DNA of 64,000 bases from Topomyia yanbarensis (GCF_030247195.1 NC_080671.1:8881343-8945342); one strand, 5' to 3'. Shown: positions 44,051-58,718, counted from the stretch's first letter. The notes: generated by a model not told the origin, from the sequence alone. Numbers and translations: made by a program.

Positions 44051-47000
44051 AAAAAATATCTCGAAAAAAAAAATCAAATCACTTCGGGTGACGAGTATAG
44101 TACGATCAATTTACGACTAACGAGCTGAGTTTCATTCTTTCTACGACGGGCTTACATATTTTGACAATAGTGATCGCTCCGATTTGTTATTTCCCTTTCA
44201 TTGACCCAAACTGACAAACGGCCAATGAAAACATTCCATTGTCGAACGATTTGAAAGACTCTTCTTTTATCGTCTGGATACCTTAAATCCTTTCTGGCGC
44301 AGACTTACAACCAGGAGGCAAAAAAACTAAATCTTCAACAATGATTAATTACCCTCCTGCATTCACTTCACGACGGACCGGTTAATGGTTTCATGTTTTG
44401 TGTATTTGGTATGTTCAGGTACTGAAGAGCCCACCTTGGAAAAGAAACAAAAAAAACAACACAACCACACTACCTACTCCTCGTTATTACCCCGTAGCCG
44501 CGTCAAAACATATTTTATTTCTATTTATTTAATTCTTCGCGTAGGTACTTGGCCTGTACCGCTTGAAACAGGGATTGTACCGCGCGGTGGCCACCGGCGC
44601 GTTCCAGAAAGCTTCCAGTGATCGGGCTAACTTAATCAATCTCGCGCGTAAAGCCATGGCGCGGGGGGAATTTCTATAGTGGGGGATTACATTGCTGTCC
44701 GGCGGGTGGCGGAAGCCGAAAAAAATCATACAGAAAACAAGGGGCCCTCTGCCGGGCGCATAAACAGTCGGGGCTCTTGAACAGTGGGAAAAGTAAATAT
44801 TGTTGAATTAAACTTCAAGTGGGGCTCCGAAACCTGGGGGCATCGCTGATCCGGGCTGGCATCGCACCCCGGGAACATCATATCTCGATTAATCATTCGG
44901 GCGAGTGAAATGTTTGGTAATTGATTTCTCTAACGAGCTGAGAATTGTGGGACAGAGACCACAGACGAGACGCAATGCGACGATTTTCCGATGGTGGGGT
45001 GTGTTAAAGGTAAATGTTGGTTATTTGCTTGTTCGAGGTTGGCTGAAATCCTACGTTGTTTGCCATAGGTTTGTCGTGCGAGATGTTGAGATTAAAACAA
45101 AGTAAGGAATTTGCTTGCGAAAATATTGTTTAGTTGTTCATGGAACACAAGAAAAACTATAAGGCTAACGTGTGACTAATAGAAATACTGGAGGCTCCAG
45201 GCAGTGGCACGGAGATGATCCCTTCCCCCTCCTATTTAGTCAGAAGATGTTTAATAAAAATAGGGCTGCCACCCAATAGGATTTGACTTGGAGACTTCGG
45301 TTTTGGTTTGAGACCTCCGTCCTTCTGAGCTTTACTTTAATATATCCGGGTCTGGCACGACGACGAACAATATCACCTTTTCAGTAAGTGCCAAGTTTAA
45401 TTTGTTTTATCGAAAAAGTGTAAGTAGTGCTTTTACTACCTCGTGAGTTCAGATTTATTTAGCCCAACTTCCATGGTAGCTTAGTTTGGTTTAAAAAGTT
45501 GCTGCCAACATAAACATCAAACGAGTTATTCCATTATAAGCATTGGCAGTTCCTGCAACGGTCCTTAACTGTTGACTAGGGAGAGAGCTTTGTTCCTTTG
45601 TTGGAACCTCCCTAGCGACTGTTGTGATGAAGAACCGAATTCTTTGTGCCCCGCAAAAAAACCGGAAGACACCACAATCTGTTTCCCACGCAATGTCGCT
45701 ATCATGTTTGTATCATTTTTCTTCTCACGTTTGCTGTGAGGGTAGCAACGTACGTTCGCTTATCCTCCACAGCGAGAGTAGCTTATGCTTTTGGATTCGC
45801 CGTGGTTAGTCGGAGAATTGAAATCTCGAGCGAAAACACGGTTTACAAAAGCGAAAAAATTACTTCCTAATGTGAACGGAACAGAACCGTGTCAAAATAT
45901 ATTGCGTCGGTTTATTGACTCTTCCCAACAGAGGGGACTAAGATGCTAGTGTACATCATCAAATTTGAGGTGGTAGAACACAAATCCGTGCTGACATTCG
46001 TCGATGATATGAGATGGAACAAAATTTCTAATTAAATTCGGAAACAAAATGTATTCCAAGTTTGGCAACCTGCCAGCAGAGAATTGTTTCGTTATTCCGA
46101 TATGGAAATTGACATTGCCTTTTTGACGTACTATATTGCGTACAGAACTATTGCAGGAATCGTGCAATTATTCTACTGACACTCGTTAGATCTTATTGCT
46201 ATCATGTGAAAATCAAATTCCGTTAAGATTAAAATATTAATCGTATGTCATTAAACGAGATGGTTACAGTTTTAAACATTATTTTAATTTCTCTCGTTTT
46301 GTTTAAAATACTGAGAGAAAACATGAGAAAGCGTCGCTAAATTATTGCAAAAAAATGACCGATTAATATCTTTCCGTTCATACCACTGAAAAGTATTATT
46401 TAAATACCGCTAAAATAGATTCACGGTGTTCCAAAATCGATATTCAATAATAGCGTAAGCAATGCATAACACAAGCTGTCATTTACTGAACAGTGATAGC
46501 ACATTATTTCGGTTTTTTTAGCATTATATCAGCATTTAATCGTAAAATGGGGTGCGACGGCTCTTTTATAGATATACTATTGGAAAGATGTCCTCCAAAT
46601 CTGGAAGTTTTGTTTCAATGCCTTAACCATCACTAAACAAATTGGTGGCTAAATGGCATACCTTAAGCGGTTGCATGCGTTAGCTGAACTGAGCCGTGGG
46701 TAGATATTTTCCATTTGTAGAATTGAAAGGAAGAGATGAATATTAAATTGTGTTTGTCGGATTTAGTTGTAAGTTTTCCATTTTGTATTGTGATCTATTT
46801 GATCGACGTGGAAACATTTGCTGCATTCCTAATAAGAACTCATCATTTTCTTCTATGTCCATACACTTAGTCGAGTTTGGCAATTTCCCGCTCAACCGAG
46901 TAATCAGTAAATGTTTATATTGATATCTCGGAAAAGTATACTTTGTTTGCTGAATTTCAGTGAAATCCTTCTCGAGTCTCAGAAAACAATTGGAACTATT

Positions 47001-49558
47001 ACTAAGACCTCAACGAAAAATGAATTTACCGAGTGCTCGGGGGAAACTTGTAAATATTTAAAAAAAAATAAGTATTCATTCCATCATCATGCTATCATCG
47101 CCATGCAGGCTAGTCGAATGTTTTTGTTTGCTTCTAGCGTTGCAACTTTTGATTGTGTATTCGTTTTTTTAGTCGTATGCTTTACTGCTAGTAGTGCTGG
47201 CTTTTGGTATGGAGATACTAGGCGCAGCCTTGAGCAGAGTATAGGTTGATGCATTGGGGTAATTAGTTATAGAATCTTCAAGTTTGTAAGTAAGTTTCCC
47301 TTTCTAAATTTTCCATCCATTTAAGTTTCAATTCAGTACTCAAGCATTTTATGAAGCATTGTAACCGTTTCAAAAAAGTTTGTTTTGAAACTTTATTCAA
47401 CGCTGAAGATTGAAAAAAAAATATGGAAAGGGTAGTGAAAAGGACTAAGAAGAGCGAAATTAAACATTGTTTATTGAGTTCCTTAAAGATTTTTCCGTAT
47501 GAATAACTATTTCAAGATATATTTTACACTGTTATCCAAAACTCCAACAAACCTCATTGTGTGCTAAATGGACCAGATCTCATAGTTCATTTTCTTCATT
47601 GGGCACTAGATTTATTTGATTTTAGTACATTTTTCCGTAGTTTTGCTCAGAGTGCGTTTGTTGTTCAACAGACATTTGAAACTGAACTGATTATAATAAA
47701 GGCAGTTTGTGATCTCGCCTTGATACATACAAAGCGTGGTCTGAGTAATGGTAGCTGATATACCGTTTACAATGCCTAATCGTGGCACGCAATGTTTAAT
47801 AGATTCTACTTTTGTATTGCTGCTAGATCGGGTAGTCATGCTTCGATTTTGTTATCGTATACGTTTGCGAAGATCTTGATCCTAGAATTGTCATATTTAG
47901 ACCAGGATACGCATAATAAAGTCTTTTTGGTTATACTATAAGACGATCTTAATATGTTCTATCTTATGAATAAATGAGTAGACAGACACTAATTAGAGTT
48001 AACCGCCGCGCTGTTGCTCTGAAGTGGGCCGTTCGAATTTTTCTTAATTGTGTACATACAAATTCCACAGCAGGAATAGAAGCTACGGTTCTTTATCCAC
48101 TCACCACCTAGAAGCAAACAAAATGCGTAAAACTGTTAACAACTCTTTTGCTCTGAATAATTCTAGCAACCATATCAGACCGAACAAGACAAATAATTCG
48201 ATGTAACCAGGGTCATTTAAAAAACAAATAATATTAACTATGCCATCATGAAGCACGTCAGACAGAGATCGTTGATGAATGAACGAAAGATCAGTTGTGC
48301 TAAGATACATCCTGGTGTGAGAGATATAGGGAACCCAAGTAAGATTATGTGCGTGGTACCGATCTCTTCATTGAATACTATTGTTTGTAAATACATAGTA
48401 TTGTGGATAAATTTACCATTACAACAGATTTAGGCTAACCCTCACTGAATTCCCGAAGCTCTCTATAACTTTAAGAACTTGTAATGGGATGTTTATGCAA
48501 AGATTCTAAACTTTCTTTCTAACTTGAACTTGTGCTTATTGTTAAAATCTCGACTCCAAGACCTCGATGCATAAACTGCAATGTTCCTAATTCCACGTGA
48601 GCTTCGTGAAACGAGAAGTATGTGTCTGAAACGGTGATTTTTAGTGAATACCACCTAAATAAGTAAATTTTACTAATTGATTGAGTTTTTATTTATGTGA
48701 TAGTTTTACGAGAACAGGATAGCGTCGCGCTTTTTTGTCGTGACTAACGACTCACCTTTTCAAAATTTCGGAAAAAAGTGATGTAAGATTTTGAACGCTT
48801 ATATCTTTTGTTGTACTGAATGGATTTATTCAATTTCTTCGGCATTTTGTCGAAAATATTAGTACCAATATTGTATTAAATTTTGGAATATGTAGGACAT
48901 TATCAACGGAAAAATAATGTTTTGAAAAATCTTTCGAAAACGACTCAGAAAAGTGAAAATTTCAGCCTATCCCACACAGAGCCGTCAATAGGTGCACCAA
49001 CCGAACAATAAAATGATGAAAAGTTTTAAATATAGGTCCACCACATGTTTGTTCCTATGATTATTCGTATTGGGTTGCTTGACGAGAGTAGTTGGTGGGG
49101 GAAAGCCGGCATATTCGTTTTGGTTATGCCATTAGAAGCCGGACGGAAAGGAATGGCTCATGCAAGGCACGAGAACGAGCGAGAAAGCAATAGTAGTGCA
49201 TATTAGCGAAAGCGTTACGTACATTTTGAACCTTAATAACATGTTTTTGCAAATCCTTCCAAGAAAATCAGTGAATGTGGCAACTCTACCACTAAGCGAC
49301 AGCTACACCAAAACGAATGATGAAAATATTTTCATTTATCGCACAAAAGGAGGGCCTTGGTTTTGCGGGGTTAAGGAGAATCATTGTAAAATGTCCAATA
49401 CACGATTTTATGTTGTTACCTCCACTAAAACCACTTCAAAACACTCCCACCTGTCATACAAGTACATTGTCTGCTTGTTGAAATCATATGAAATTATTGA
49501 CCTGTATTCTAGTTTTTCGCTAAGCGTGATTCATTTCTGTACGCTAGGAAAAAGATTC
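44051..49558. other. Mostly unique DNA, no gene supported
   Basis: No transposon termini were recognised. G+C-rich islands occur near 44560-44740 and 44820-44890. The frame 47103-47249 encodes a 48-residue peptide with a hydrophobic N-terminal segment that could resemble a signal sequence, but it lacks supporting context. The 150-codon frame at 49160-49612 is AT-driven and not recognisable, except that its end overlaps the endonuclease-like relic below. Otherwise nothing is seen. Confidence 0.4.
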
Positions 49559-49560
49559 CG

Positions 49561-49740
49561 ATGGTTGTTTCGAGAGATTTTAACATTGATATTTCAAAGC
49601 AAGAAAATATGACATTTGCTCATGTCATGAATGAATGTCTCAACGAGCTTAGAATTCAGCGCATCCCCTATCAACGCAGACGCCAACAACAAAGGTTCTT
49701 TTCAAAACCAACATAATTATTATAAAGAATAACTTGAAAC
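49561..49740 (+). pseudogene. Possible endonuclease-domain relic of a retroelement
   Basis: A frame from 49561 reads RDFNIDISKQENMTFAHVMN, resembling the GDFN motif of exonuclease-endonuclease-phosphatase domains in LINE-like elements, with the Gly changed to Arg. A shift of frame near 49652 gives HPLSTQTPTTKVLFKTNI, resembling the region that follows in such domains. The similarity is short and from memory. No other part of an element is recognisable nearby. Confidence 0.35.
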
Positions 49741-52700
49741 ATTCCCACATATTTAATTTAGTATCATTCGATTTGAATTGCAAGTCAAACGAGTAGTCAC
49801 GACACTCCGGTTATGTCCTAGACATCTTTTTTATTTTCGCGACAAACCGTCAATCCCACAAGGAAGCAAATTGAGAACAATGCTGTCTACGTTGTTCTTC
49901 AACGTGTTATATTGATACGTGGTGTTTGGTGTAAATTGGATTTATTGTCTGGTGTGGGTGATTTGCTTTTGCAACATTAGTTCGATTGAGTGCAATTTAC
50001 AAATCGTAAGTCGATCGAAATTAAACATTTCATCACGCAGTATTGGTGGCAGAAAGAATCAACAGCGAAATTGACTCTGTGAAGAGTATAAACAATGGCT
50101 ATTTTTTCCATGGATGATGTGATTTGTCCAATTATTCGACGCTCTCTTGATACGAACCTTGCTAGGAAAGCAGTTATACAAAATAGAAAATTTAGTTTTT
50201 TTTTTAATTCGTGAATATGATATTTTTCTCAAAATAGTGTCCCCTCCCCTTTGTCAGCGGGCTGAAACCGCATATGAATAGAGCCAAGTGGCCAATATAA
50301 CAAATCCGACCGGAATTCTCGCATGAAAACTTTCTTGCTAAGCCAAGGTGTCGTTGATGTTTTCCTAAAAATTCTTTCAACGATACGGATCAATGTCGAT
50401 GTCATCGGATGAGCAGAACCAAATTACATTCTTGTGGGTCCAACCACAACCAGAACCAAATTACATTTTTGAGAAAAAGTCTGTGATATTACAGAAACAT
50501 CTTTTAATGTGTCCCATTCAATTCTGTCTTCGTAACCGATACGGCATGGAGAAATTGCAGGGCAAGTAATTCTTCTTGTAGTTCTTTATAAAATTGCATA
50601 ATTTACATGACAGTTCTCGTGAAGGTCGGGTCTTTATAGTATTTGTACAGAAACTCAGCTTCGCTTTATTAGTAGCAGTGAAACAATTTGCTGTCAGTGG
50701 GTTTCAGCTACCACCACTAGAGGCGCGCGCGTGTCGTTCGAGGCGCGAAACAGTTGCAAAAAATCGCAAAACATACGAAAAAATAAAGATTCTGCTGTAA
50801 TTCATATGCTCCATATTTCCCCTATCGCACCGACTCTTTCTCTTACATGTTTAATGATACTTTATGTATAATATTTGGCATAAACTCGCGTATTGATTCA
50901 TAGAATGACGAACACGCGCTGAATGACACGAGGAAGAAAATTACTCTTTGGACTGCGTATGGGATGTGCGGATTATCTCTCGAAAATAATTATATTTCCT
51001 AATCTTACTTAACTCACAGGCTAATAATCCTTTAAAGGTACTATTCTCCATCGAAATTGAAATTATTCCCAACCAGCTGCTATCCTATTGCCCTGATTTA
51101 TAGGTCGAATTCCGAACGGGTGTTTGGGAAGGCAATGGATGACGATCAAATTACGATCAATGCCGTCTGACTTCGCCCTATCCCCCGTCCCTCCCCGAAT
51201 GTATCATCAGTCAAAAGCCATCGCGTAGTCCCACTTTCTTAGACCAAACATTCGATCTGTGTCTTTCTCGCTTCAGTTCCCACTGAGCAACCGACCTCAC
51301 CTCCCTGTACCCTCACATTATATCATCTAGGTTTATGCTTTTCCAATTTAGCTCTAAGGTAATTTTAAAGTTTTATATTTATTGGTGGTCATACGAGTGG
51401 ATTGTTTTTAAATATCTTTCCCTCGTACCCTTTCTCTCTCTCTGTCTCCCACTATCTTTGGACGTCTGCTGGTTCGTTATTTGGTGATCTTCTCCTCTTC
51501 CAGTTCGGAATTCTGTTTTTGGTTTTCGTGTTCGGTTAGTTGTTATTTTTTTCATCATTTTTGTGGACAGCCTTCCGAGATTGAGTGAAAGAGGAGCTTG
51601 AGTGACAAGTACTTTTCTCTTGTCTTCGTAGTTTAGTTTTTTATTTCTCCTTATTTTTTTTTCCACGACTTGTACGTAATGAAGTAAAGATCAGCCTACC
51701 TTGATTGGAGAGCGGGTCCGTTCCTGTCGTGTGTGTGTGCGTGTTTTTGTTTGCACTGCACTGACTGGTTGAACCCACGATGATTTAAAGTCTAATGAGC
51801 TGGAAAGGGGTAAACAGGAATTTTGCCGGTCCCGAGGAGGGGAGGGGGCAAACTGATCATAGAGAAGATGATGGATCGAATTTAATGTTCCGAGCGAAAC
51901 ATGCCGGGTCAGTGGTGGTGTCGGGACGGAGGGTCTGAACGTGTAAGAAACAAAAACTAAATACTATGTACGACGTACAATCGGATGCTGGCGCGACAAT
52001 TTTAGCCTCGAGGGCCTACAAAATAAACGAGAAAATAATCGCTTTTTTGGGGGTCTTTGTTCATACAAACTCCCCTCCGGTGTTCGAGTGACGCAAGATC
52101 GATACAATGCAATAAAAATTGTTTTTAATTAGAAATTTAACTACGCGATACTTTCGGATACTTTTTATTGCGCCTTTGAAGCACAAACATGCAATCAACT
52201 CCCTGTTGGAAGATGGAGTGGTGGTGGTGGTGTTGGAGCATGGCGGGGAAGTGATTGAACACCATTCGCGTTAAGTCGCAGGGGATCGCTGGGGCGCGCT
52301 GCGTCAACCAGAGTCGAAATGGACAATGATTTAACTATTCAAGGAAAGGGAATGACAGATCTCCTAGTGAGCTTTAATTGTTTGGATTTAATTGTGCGAC
52401 GCTCTTCTTGGACGGTGTTTGCTCGTGCAGTAGTTGTCTTGTCGGTTTGGAGTACGCAAATGGTTTCCATTTAGATTGCCCGCTAGGTGTTCATTTGCTT
52501 TCTAAATTTAAGGAGGAGGTAATCAATTTGATGGTCCCCGCTGGGTACCCACGGCTGGTTTTCCATTGACGAACAATTCGGTGGGAAACAATTGAATTTC
52601 TATGACATCTTCCGGGTGCAGTGACCTGTAGTGGTCGTGTGCGAAGTGCTTAGAGAGATTGCAACATGTTTTGTGTGTAATAGTACTCCACCAATTCAAC

Positions 52701-52798
52701 TTTGGCGCTTTGTCATTTGATCATAAATATTTCTTTACATAATAATATATTCAAAATTCGGTCTTGTGCTCTTATGCGCAAATTGGTTAATCTATTTT
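49741..52798. other. Mostly unique DNA, no gene seen
   Basis: No termini or coding relics recognised. Low-complexity pyrimidine and purine tracts occur near 51180-51350 and 51830-51860. A TG-rich stretch (GTGTGTGTGTGCGTG) lies at 51730-51745, and GTGGTGGTGGTG at about 52221-52232. Confidence 0.45.
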
Positions 52799-53376
52799 TT
52801 GCCTTTCTCATATGAAGAAAGGCTATGCAATCACTATAAAAATAGACTTTTCAACCGAGGCCCGGAGGATTGAATGTCATATACCATTTGATTCAGTTCA
52901 TCGAGATCAGAAAATGTCTGTGTGTATGTATGTGTGTGTGTCATATAAACTCACACAATTTTCTCAGAGACTTAGTTTCATCTGAAAGATATAACGCTCC
53001 CATAAGCTGCTATTGAATTTTTAGTTGATCCGACTTCCGGTTCCGGAGTTACGGGTTGAAGAGTGCGGTCATACAGCAAATTCCCATATAAACTTGCACA
53101 ACCATGATGTCCAACTGACATATTAACATATTAAAATAGGTGCAAAATTACTCTAGTTTGCGGGTCTGGATCACTAATGATCAATCAAATCAGCTTTGAC
53201 CACATTGGCCTCCTATGACGGTTCATGATGCCCCGGGGAACTCGCCTAGATCCAAAGCTAATATCACACCTATTCCCCAGCGAATTCTCTACCAATTTTT
53301 ACAACTTGATTTCAAATGAAAGATACAATAACACCATTGACTGCTGCTGAATTTCATTCGGTTCTGACGTTTGTCG
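52799..53376 (+). repeat. TTTGCCTTTCTCAT family, copy D
   Basis: It starts TTTGCCTTTCTCATATGAAG and keeps the family order: GAGGCCCGGAGG, ATTCAGTTCATCGAGATCAG, TGTGTGTATGTATGTGTGTG, GTTACGGGTTGAAGAGTGCG, CTTTGACCACATTGGCC, CATGATGCCCCGGGGAAC. The copy stops near 53376 without the GAGAAAGGCA end, so it is truncated on the right. Confidence 0.75.
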
Positions 53377-53911
53377 GTGGGGAAATATCCAACTCTCTAT
53401 CTCTGATCGACTAGGATTACAGCGAATCTGTTGTCAGAGGCTCATGTCTTTGAATTGTATTAAACATACCTGTCTTTTTATACCTTTTGAAAGTACGATA
53501 GATGAACCTCTTGTTGGTGCCATTTTTTTGGATTGTTTTATCTCTCACATGGTCTTGCGTTTTCCAGGTACAAATTGATTATCGACTACCGATTGGCATA
53601 CATAGCTGAATCGTATCTAAAACAAACTATTTCCGCAATCAAACTACATCTGTCAAATTCAATATGAATACCCCTGCGAATGGCAAATTAAAATAAACAA
53701 AGTATACTAAGGAAGAAAAATACTGACAACCAACCTTGTTCACCCTTTAACCCTTTGCGACGCATTTTTTTTAATTCTTAAGGGGTTGTGAGAAAAATTT
53801 GAAGAATGTTTGAATTTACGTCAAATAAATAAGCATAAGTTTATAAAAATGTATTGATAATTGGCGGAGTTACTGCTTTTTCCCCGAAACCCTGTTTTAT
53901 TTAAGAGGTTT
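53377..53911. other. No gene seen
   Basis: AT-rich spacer. TTTAACCCTTTGCGACGC near 53746-53763 may be an orphan repeat end. Nothing else supported. Confidence 0.45.
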
Positions 53912-53919
53912 GCGGTGAC

Positions 53920-56900
53920 CAGTGATGTCCCTATCCTCTGTGCAGTAAAGAGAAATTGAAATTACTCCCCACATTCTGGCAAGCAAAACGAGAGCGCTTC
54001 TCTTTCGTTCATATACACCACCGTATTTGATATGTGTAAGCGCACGTTGATGGCAGAGGTAAATTTTCATACACCCAACACTGGAACGATCTAGAGTGTG
54101 GAAAAGAGCTCTTGAAATTCTCTGTGGCGCGCTCAGATAAATTCGCCACCGCGCGCGCCCCAGAGTCGCTGTGGTGTATTCACTGGCGTGTGATCTTTGG
54201 TTTGTTTTCGTCTTACAAGCGGCATTGCGGGTGAGATTGATTTGATTTGCACAGGTTATTGCGTTGTGTTGTGTGGATGGCGGTGGCTTATTTCAAGCTT
54301 ATATATTTTCTACTGAAGATTTCATAGTTGCTTGGTAAAGCTTGCGAGTTTATAGAGTGTTGTTACACTACCGTGGGAAACCTGAAGTATTCGAGCCTAG
54401 GGGCAAACAAGGAAAACGTTTTACGTATCAATGTATCGGCTGGTATAAACAATTTTATAATGATCTGTAATATCAGATTAATCGTATAACAGATGTAAGA
54501 CGGGATTTGTACATCCACATTAGGAACGGCCTATTTTTTGTTCGACTGAATAACTCAATGGTAATTTAACTTATTTTGATTGCGAATTTGGCGACGCCAA
54601 AAAGTAAAGTGATCCATTACAAGTAATGTCCTGGTATTACACACGTTTTCGATTATTACGCAGGTATTGTAATTCTCTCTCACTCACGCGAGGAGAGGCT
54701 TATCCGATGTCCAACTTTTCCGAGATAAAGTCCACATAAAACAAGATAACGTTCACGAGAATTCACATTGTTACTTGTTTTTTTCTGTAGCGCGTTATTA
54801 AAAATAATGACGTGCCAATTTAGAAGCGCTTCTATTTGACCGGTACAGTGCTTTCAAGGGGTTACAACACTGTAGATTTTTTAAAACATTTAATTTTTAT
54901 TTATTGGTTGAATTTTGTTTACTGGTGCTTTAGGATGCTGAAAATGATATTCCAAAAAATGAATCGCGAAAACAATAAATAAATATTCAAATTTTTTCGC
55001 AACGCCTCTTACCTCGAGTATACTGAAAACGTTAACCGTGTTTTTGTCGAAATAATTTTTTTTGATCTGGCCGGAAATGTAACTCGAACAAATGATTTTT
55101 GATGAGCCTAAAATTTTTACAACATGTTCAAGATTACTTTCTCCAGCGATGTACGTGGGATTTAATTTTTTCATTGCATAATTTTTTAATAAGCAAATTT
55201 TGTGTCGATTTTTAACACATTTTCAGCGTTTTTCGACTAAAAAATGTGCCATTTCGCGAAAAATCAAGACATAGAAAAAATCTTACGTATGCTGCTTGCT
55301 GTCGTTCTAAGAAGTTTAAAAAGCTTTGGTTTTTGGCTCTGGATCAAAAATTACGGGACATAGAGTTCCGGCCGTGAACCGCTTCCAAAAAAACTCCCCG
55401 ACGGGAAAGTGCTGCACAGCCGCCATCTCGTGACGAAATTACTCGAATAAATAATTTTTTTTGCAATAAAGTAATGTTATATATCTCATTAACCCTCTGG
55501 AAGTCGCGCTTATGGCCCACTGAACGAGCAGCCGCTGATGCTTTAAGACGTGTTCGCTAGATTTTCAGAGCAGCGTGCACTGTCGGAAAGTTAAAGAAGA
55601 TCTCGATTCATCTCATTATTGCGTCAAGATAAATTCCCCAAATATGCCTATTTTTCGTGCTCTATAGTGGTGTAACCCCTCAATGATTAGTTCTGGAATC
55701 TTTTGACGGCATTTTTCTTCTGTGCCATCATTTACATAAATTAGCTGGTTTTCTCTAGAATTTCCATGCGATGGAATAATAAGAGAGAGAATTAAAATTA
55801 AAACCTAACATGTTCGGGTACGAGTATAGCAAAGAAGTTCAAAATGGCTAATCCACCGTCTTTGCAGTACATACTAAATTGTCCCAAAGAACGTTTATCT
55901 GTTTACCGGGATTTTATAATTTGTAAAACTTATAATATTAAGTTTATGTATCAGAGAATGTTTATGACCTCACCGAATAAAAATCTTCTTGTGTAAACCT
56001 TGAACCTATAGTTGATTTCGTGACGTGAAGATGTGCTTTTGTTTTCATTTCGATCCGAAAAAGGAATACGATCTACGTTTATCCCAAAAATTAACGTAAA
56101 CTTCGTATTCTATACATATATTAATCAATTCACCTATAAGTATTCATGCATACACTTCGAATCGAGTACACTTCCGTGATTTTTATTCTTAGTCCAATTA
56201 GGTGATTTAAATTTTCTGATAAATAGAAATATAGGATTTGATTCCTGATAAAATAAGTTTTTAAGGATATTTAGTAATATTATATCAGATAATACTAATT
56301 ATCCTCAACATATTCCATTTACTTCTCAAAATTTATCAATTTCGAATGCTCTAGTAATGCTAACAAAGTAAATACATAATAGTTTAATAGTTCCGCACTT
56401 AAGGTGTGAGTCGCATTTTAGTCATGCTTGGGTCAGTAAAAGCCAAATATTTTACGCTTTTTTGGCTATTCTCGAGCGACGTAGCGATACAAAAAAATAT
56501 TTCGTTCTAATTCTAATATAATTTTTTTGAAAATCTACACTTGTACTGCATAACAACGATAGCATTAGTTAGACTAATAATATAGTGCAATAAAAGCAGA
56601 ATGTTGAAAGTTGTTCTACGTGTCTTATGAACTGCCCTAGAATTTTAATTGCAAATATGGGAAATCATTCAATGTATCTTTGGTATGTGTGCAAAGAACT
56701 AGAATGTTTGAGTGAAAATTCTGCTCAATGTCAATATATTAAACGAAAGCATTTAATCCCAAAAATGATAAAAAATGTTAAGATTGTTTATTAACCAATT
56801 TATGTATGTGAAACTTCTTGTACCATTACCACTACCATGTATCATTAATATAGCCATTGCTAATTACGGCTCCTATGGGACATGCAACTATAGATACATT

Positions 56901-58718
56901 AGCTCAACTATATATAACTTTCATACTCGGTCATACAAACAACACGTTGTTAAGAACCGGCCCCCATACCAGAATTTGCTTTTTTCCATATATATATTTT
57001 GACAACATACCATTCAAGCACCATTTTAATTCTTTCCCATGTTAATTCTGTCGATTGATGATTTTTTTTTTTACACGATGGCTTCTGAAGAAAGCTTTGT
57101 TGACACTGAAGTAGCCTGACGCTTTATCCTATTGAGCTATCGCCGTAATATTATAGAACGTAGTTTTTTATATCATGTTAATCTACAGGTTTTTGGAATC
57201 TTTGAAAATCCCTCGGAAATCCTCTGTTCGAAGATCGTGCAAGATGTTTTCATAAGGCGAACTTTTTTCTATATTTTCGTTGATATGAAAGTTCGCAAGC
57301 GATGTTTTCTTCTTCCGATATTTGCTTGAACCGAATAATGTTCCCAAACATCGGCACTCTTGAAGTTCACTGACGATTTTTTCCGTAGCGATGTTTTATA
57401 TCAGTGAACTTTTTATTAGAAAATCGGCGATGAAAAGATTCTGTTGTGAACATTGATATTTTGATATTTTCCCAACACTAGCTTTTTGATAAAACACCTC
57501 ATTCAAGAAAGTTATAATCAGGAATAATTTATCACACAAAAATCGCTTGTTTAAACTTGAGGAAACACCTTACTTGTTACTTGAAAATACGAAAATTTCA
57601 TAGAGATTGACAGAGATTCCGACAGATACTACCAGATACCTAATACTTTGTTTTGCTGTTGATATTACGTGCAATGAATCCGTGCATTATAATTACGGTC
57701 TAAAATACTAACTGACGCAAAAATCTAGAATACGTATAATAAACATTGTTGCTGCTGACCCATTTATAACATCCTTTTATGGAACACAAGATTCATTGTT
57801 TATTTAAAATAAGCGTGAACACTAGTGGCCTTTTTTCTTGACCCCGAAACTGAGCCAATTTATTTCGCTCATTGACGCGCAGAATCCCGGTCCTAACTCC
57901 TATGCTCTTGAAACATTCGCTTTCGCCTGCTGTTTAAACGATTTCCACGCAAAATAATAGACAAATAAACAAATGAATAACGGGTGTACGCTCAATTGTG
58001 ATGTTGTATGTAAATTAATTATCGTCACAAGCGTATACCTAATTTTACTGAATATGTCAAGCCTGTCGACGAAATCTAAGATTTCGTTTTAAACTTGTAG
58101 GATTAAGTTATAATAAAACTATTAATACTTATAATACGAGTTTGCATATCAGGTGCCTCTGGTCATTATAAAACTCTCTATACGATGATACGTAAAAAGT
58201 TTTCCCAATTTGCTCCGAGGACCGAGTACTTTTATTTTGGCAGGTAGTGTAACAATACTTTATAAACTCGTTCGCTTTACCAAACAACTTGTATGTAATC
58301 TTCAGTAGAAAATAATATAAGCTTGAAATAAGCTACCACCATCCACACAACACAACGCAACAACCTGTGCAAATCAAATCAATCTCACTCGCAATGCCGC
58401 TTGTAAGACGAAAACAAACCAAAGATCACACGCCAGTGAATACACGCCAGTGAAACCACGCCAGTGAATACACCACAGCGACTCTGGGGCGCGCGCGGTG
58501 GTGACTTTATCTGAGCGCGCCACAGAGAATTTAAAGAGCAAGAGAGCACGGTAATCTCGCACCCAACTACCTCAACACCAGCGCACACTTGAAATCGGTC
58601 TATACAGCTCCGAAAGAAAGAGCGTTCTGCTTTTTTCTGTGGTTTGTGATCATTGTATCCTCTGTGTAGGCATCACACTTACGCGCCAGTGCATCACTAG
58701 GGTGAAATGCCATCACTG
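53920..58718. mobile_element. Large non-coding hAT-type element 3 (4.8 kb)
   Basis: Termini are CAGTGATGTCCC and CATCACTG, with GCGGTGAC duplicated exactly at 53912-53919 and 58719-58726. The inverted arms are about 460 bp (53920-54380 against 58245-58718) and share GCGCGCGCCCCAGAGTCGCT, AACAAACCAAAGATCACACG-type segments, and TTATTTCAAGCTTATAT in inverse order. The 3.9-kb interior has no frame over 100 codons and no transposase motif. The 8-bp duplication and CAGTG start fit hAT. Near the right end the motif CGCCAGTGAA is tandemly repeated. The origin of the interior is unknown. Confidence 0.9.
58428..58476 (-). repeat. Tandem CGCCAGTGAA units in the right arm of element 3
   Basis: ACGCCAGTGAATACACGCCA is followed by GTGAAACCACGCCAGTGAAT, three units of 16 bp. 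The left arm has only one such unit (about 54172-54192, inverse orientation), so the array expanded on one side. Confidence 0.8.

Noticed and set aside
49160..49612. 150-codon plus-strand frame
   Set aside because: AT-driven composition with no recognisable domain; only the short overlapping endonuclease-like motif in another frame looks meaningful.
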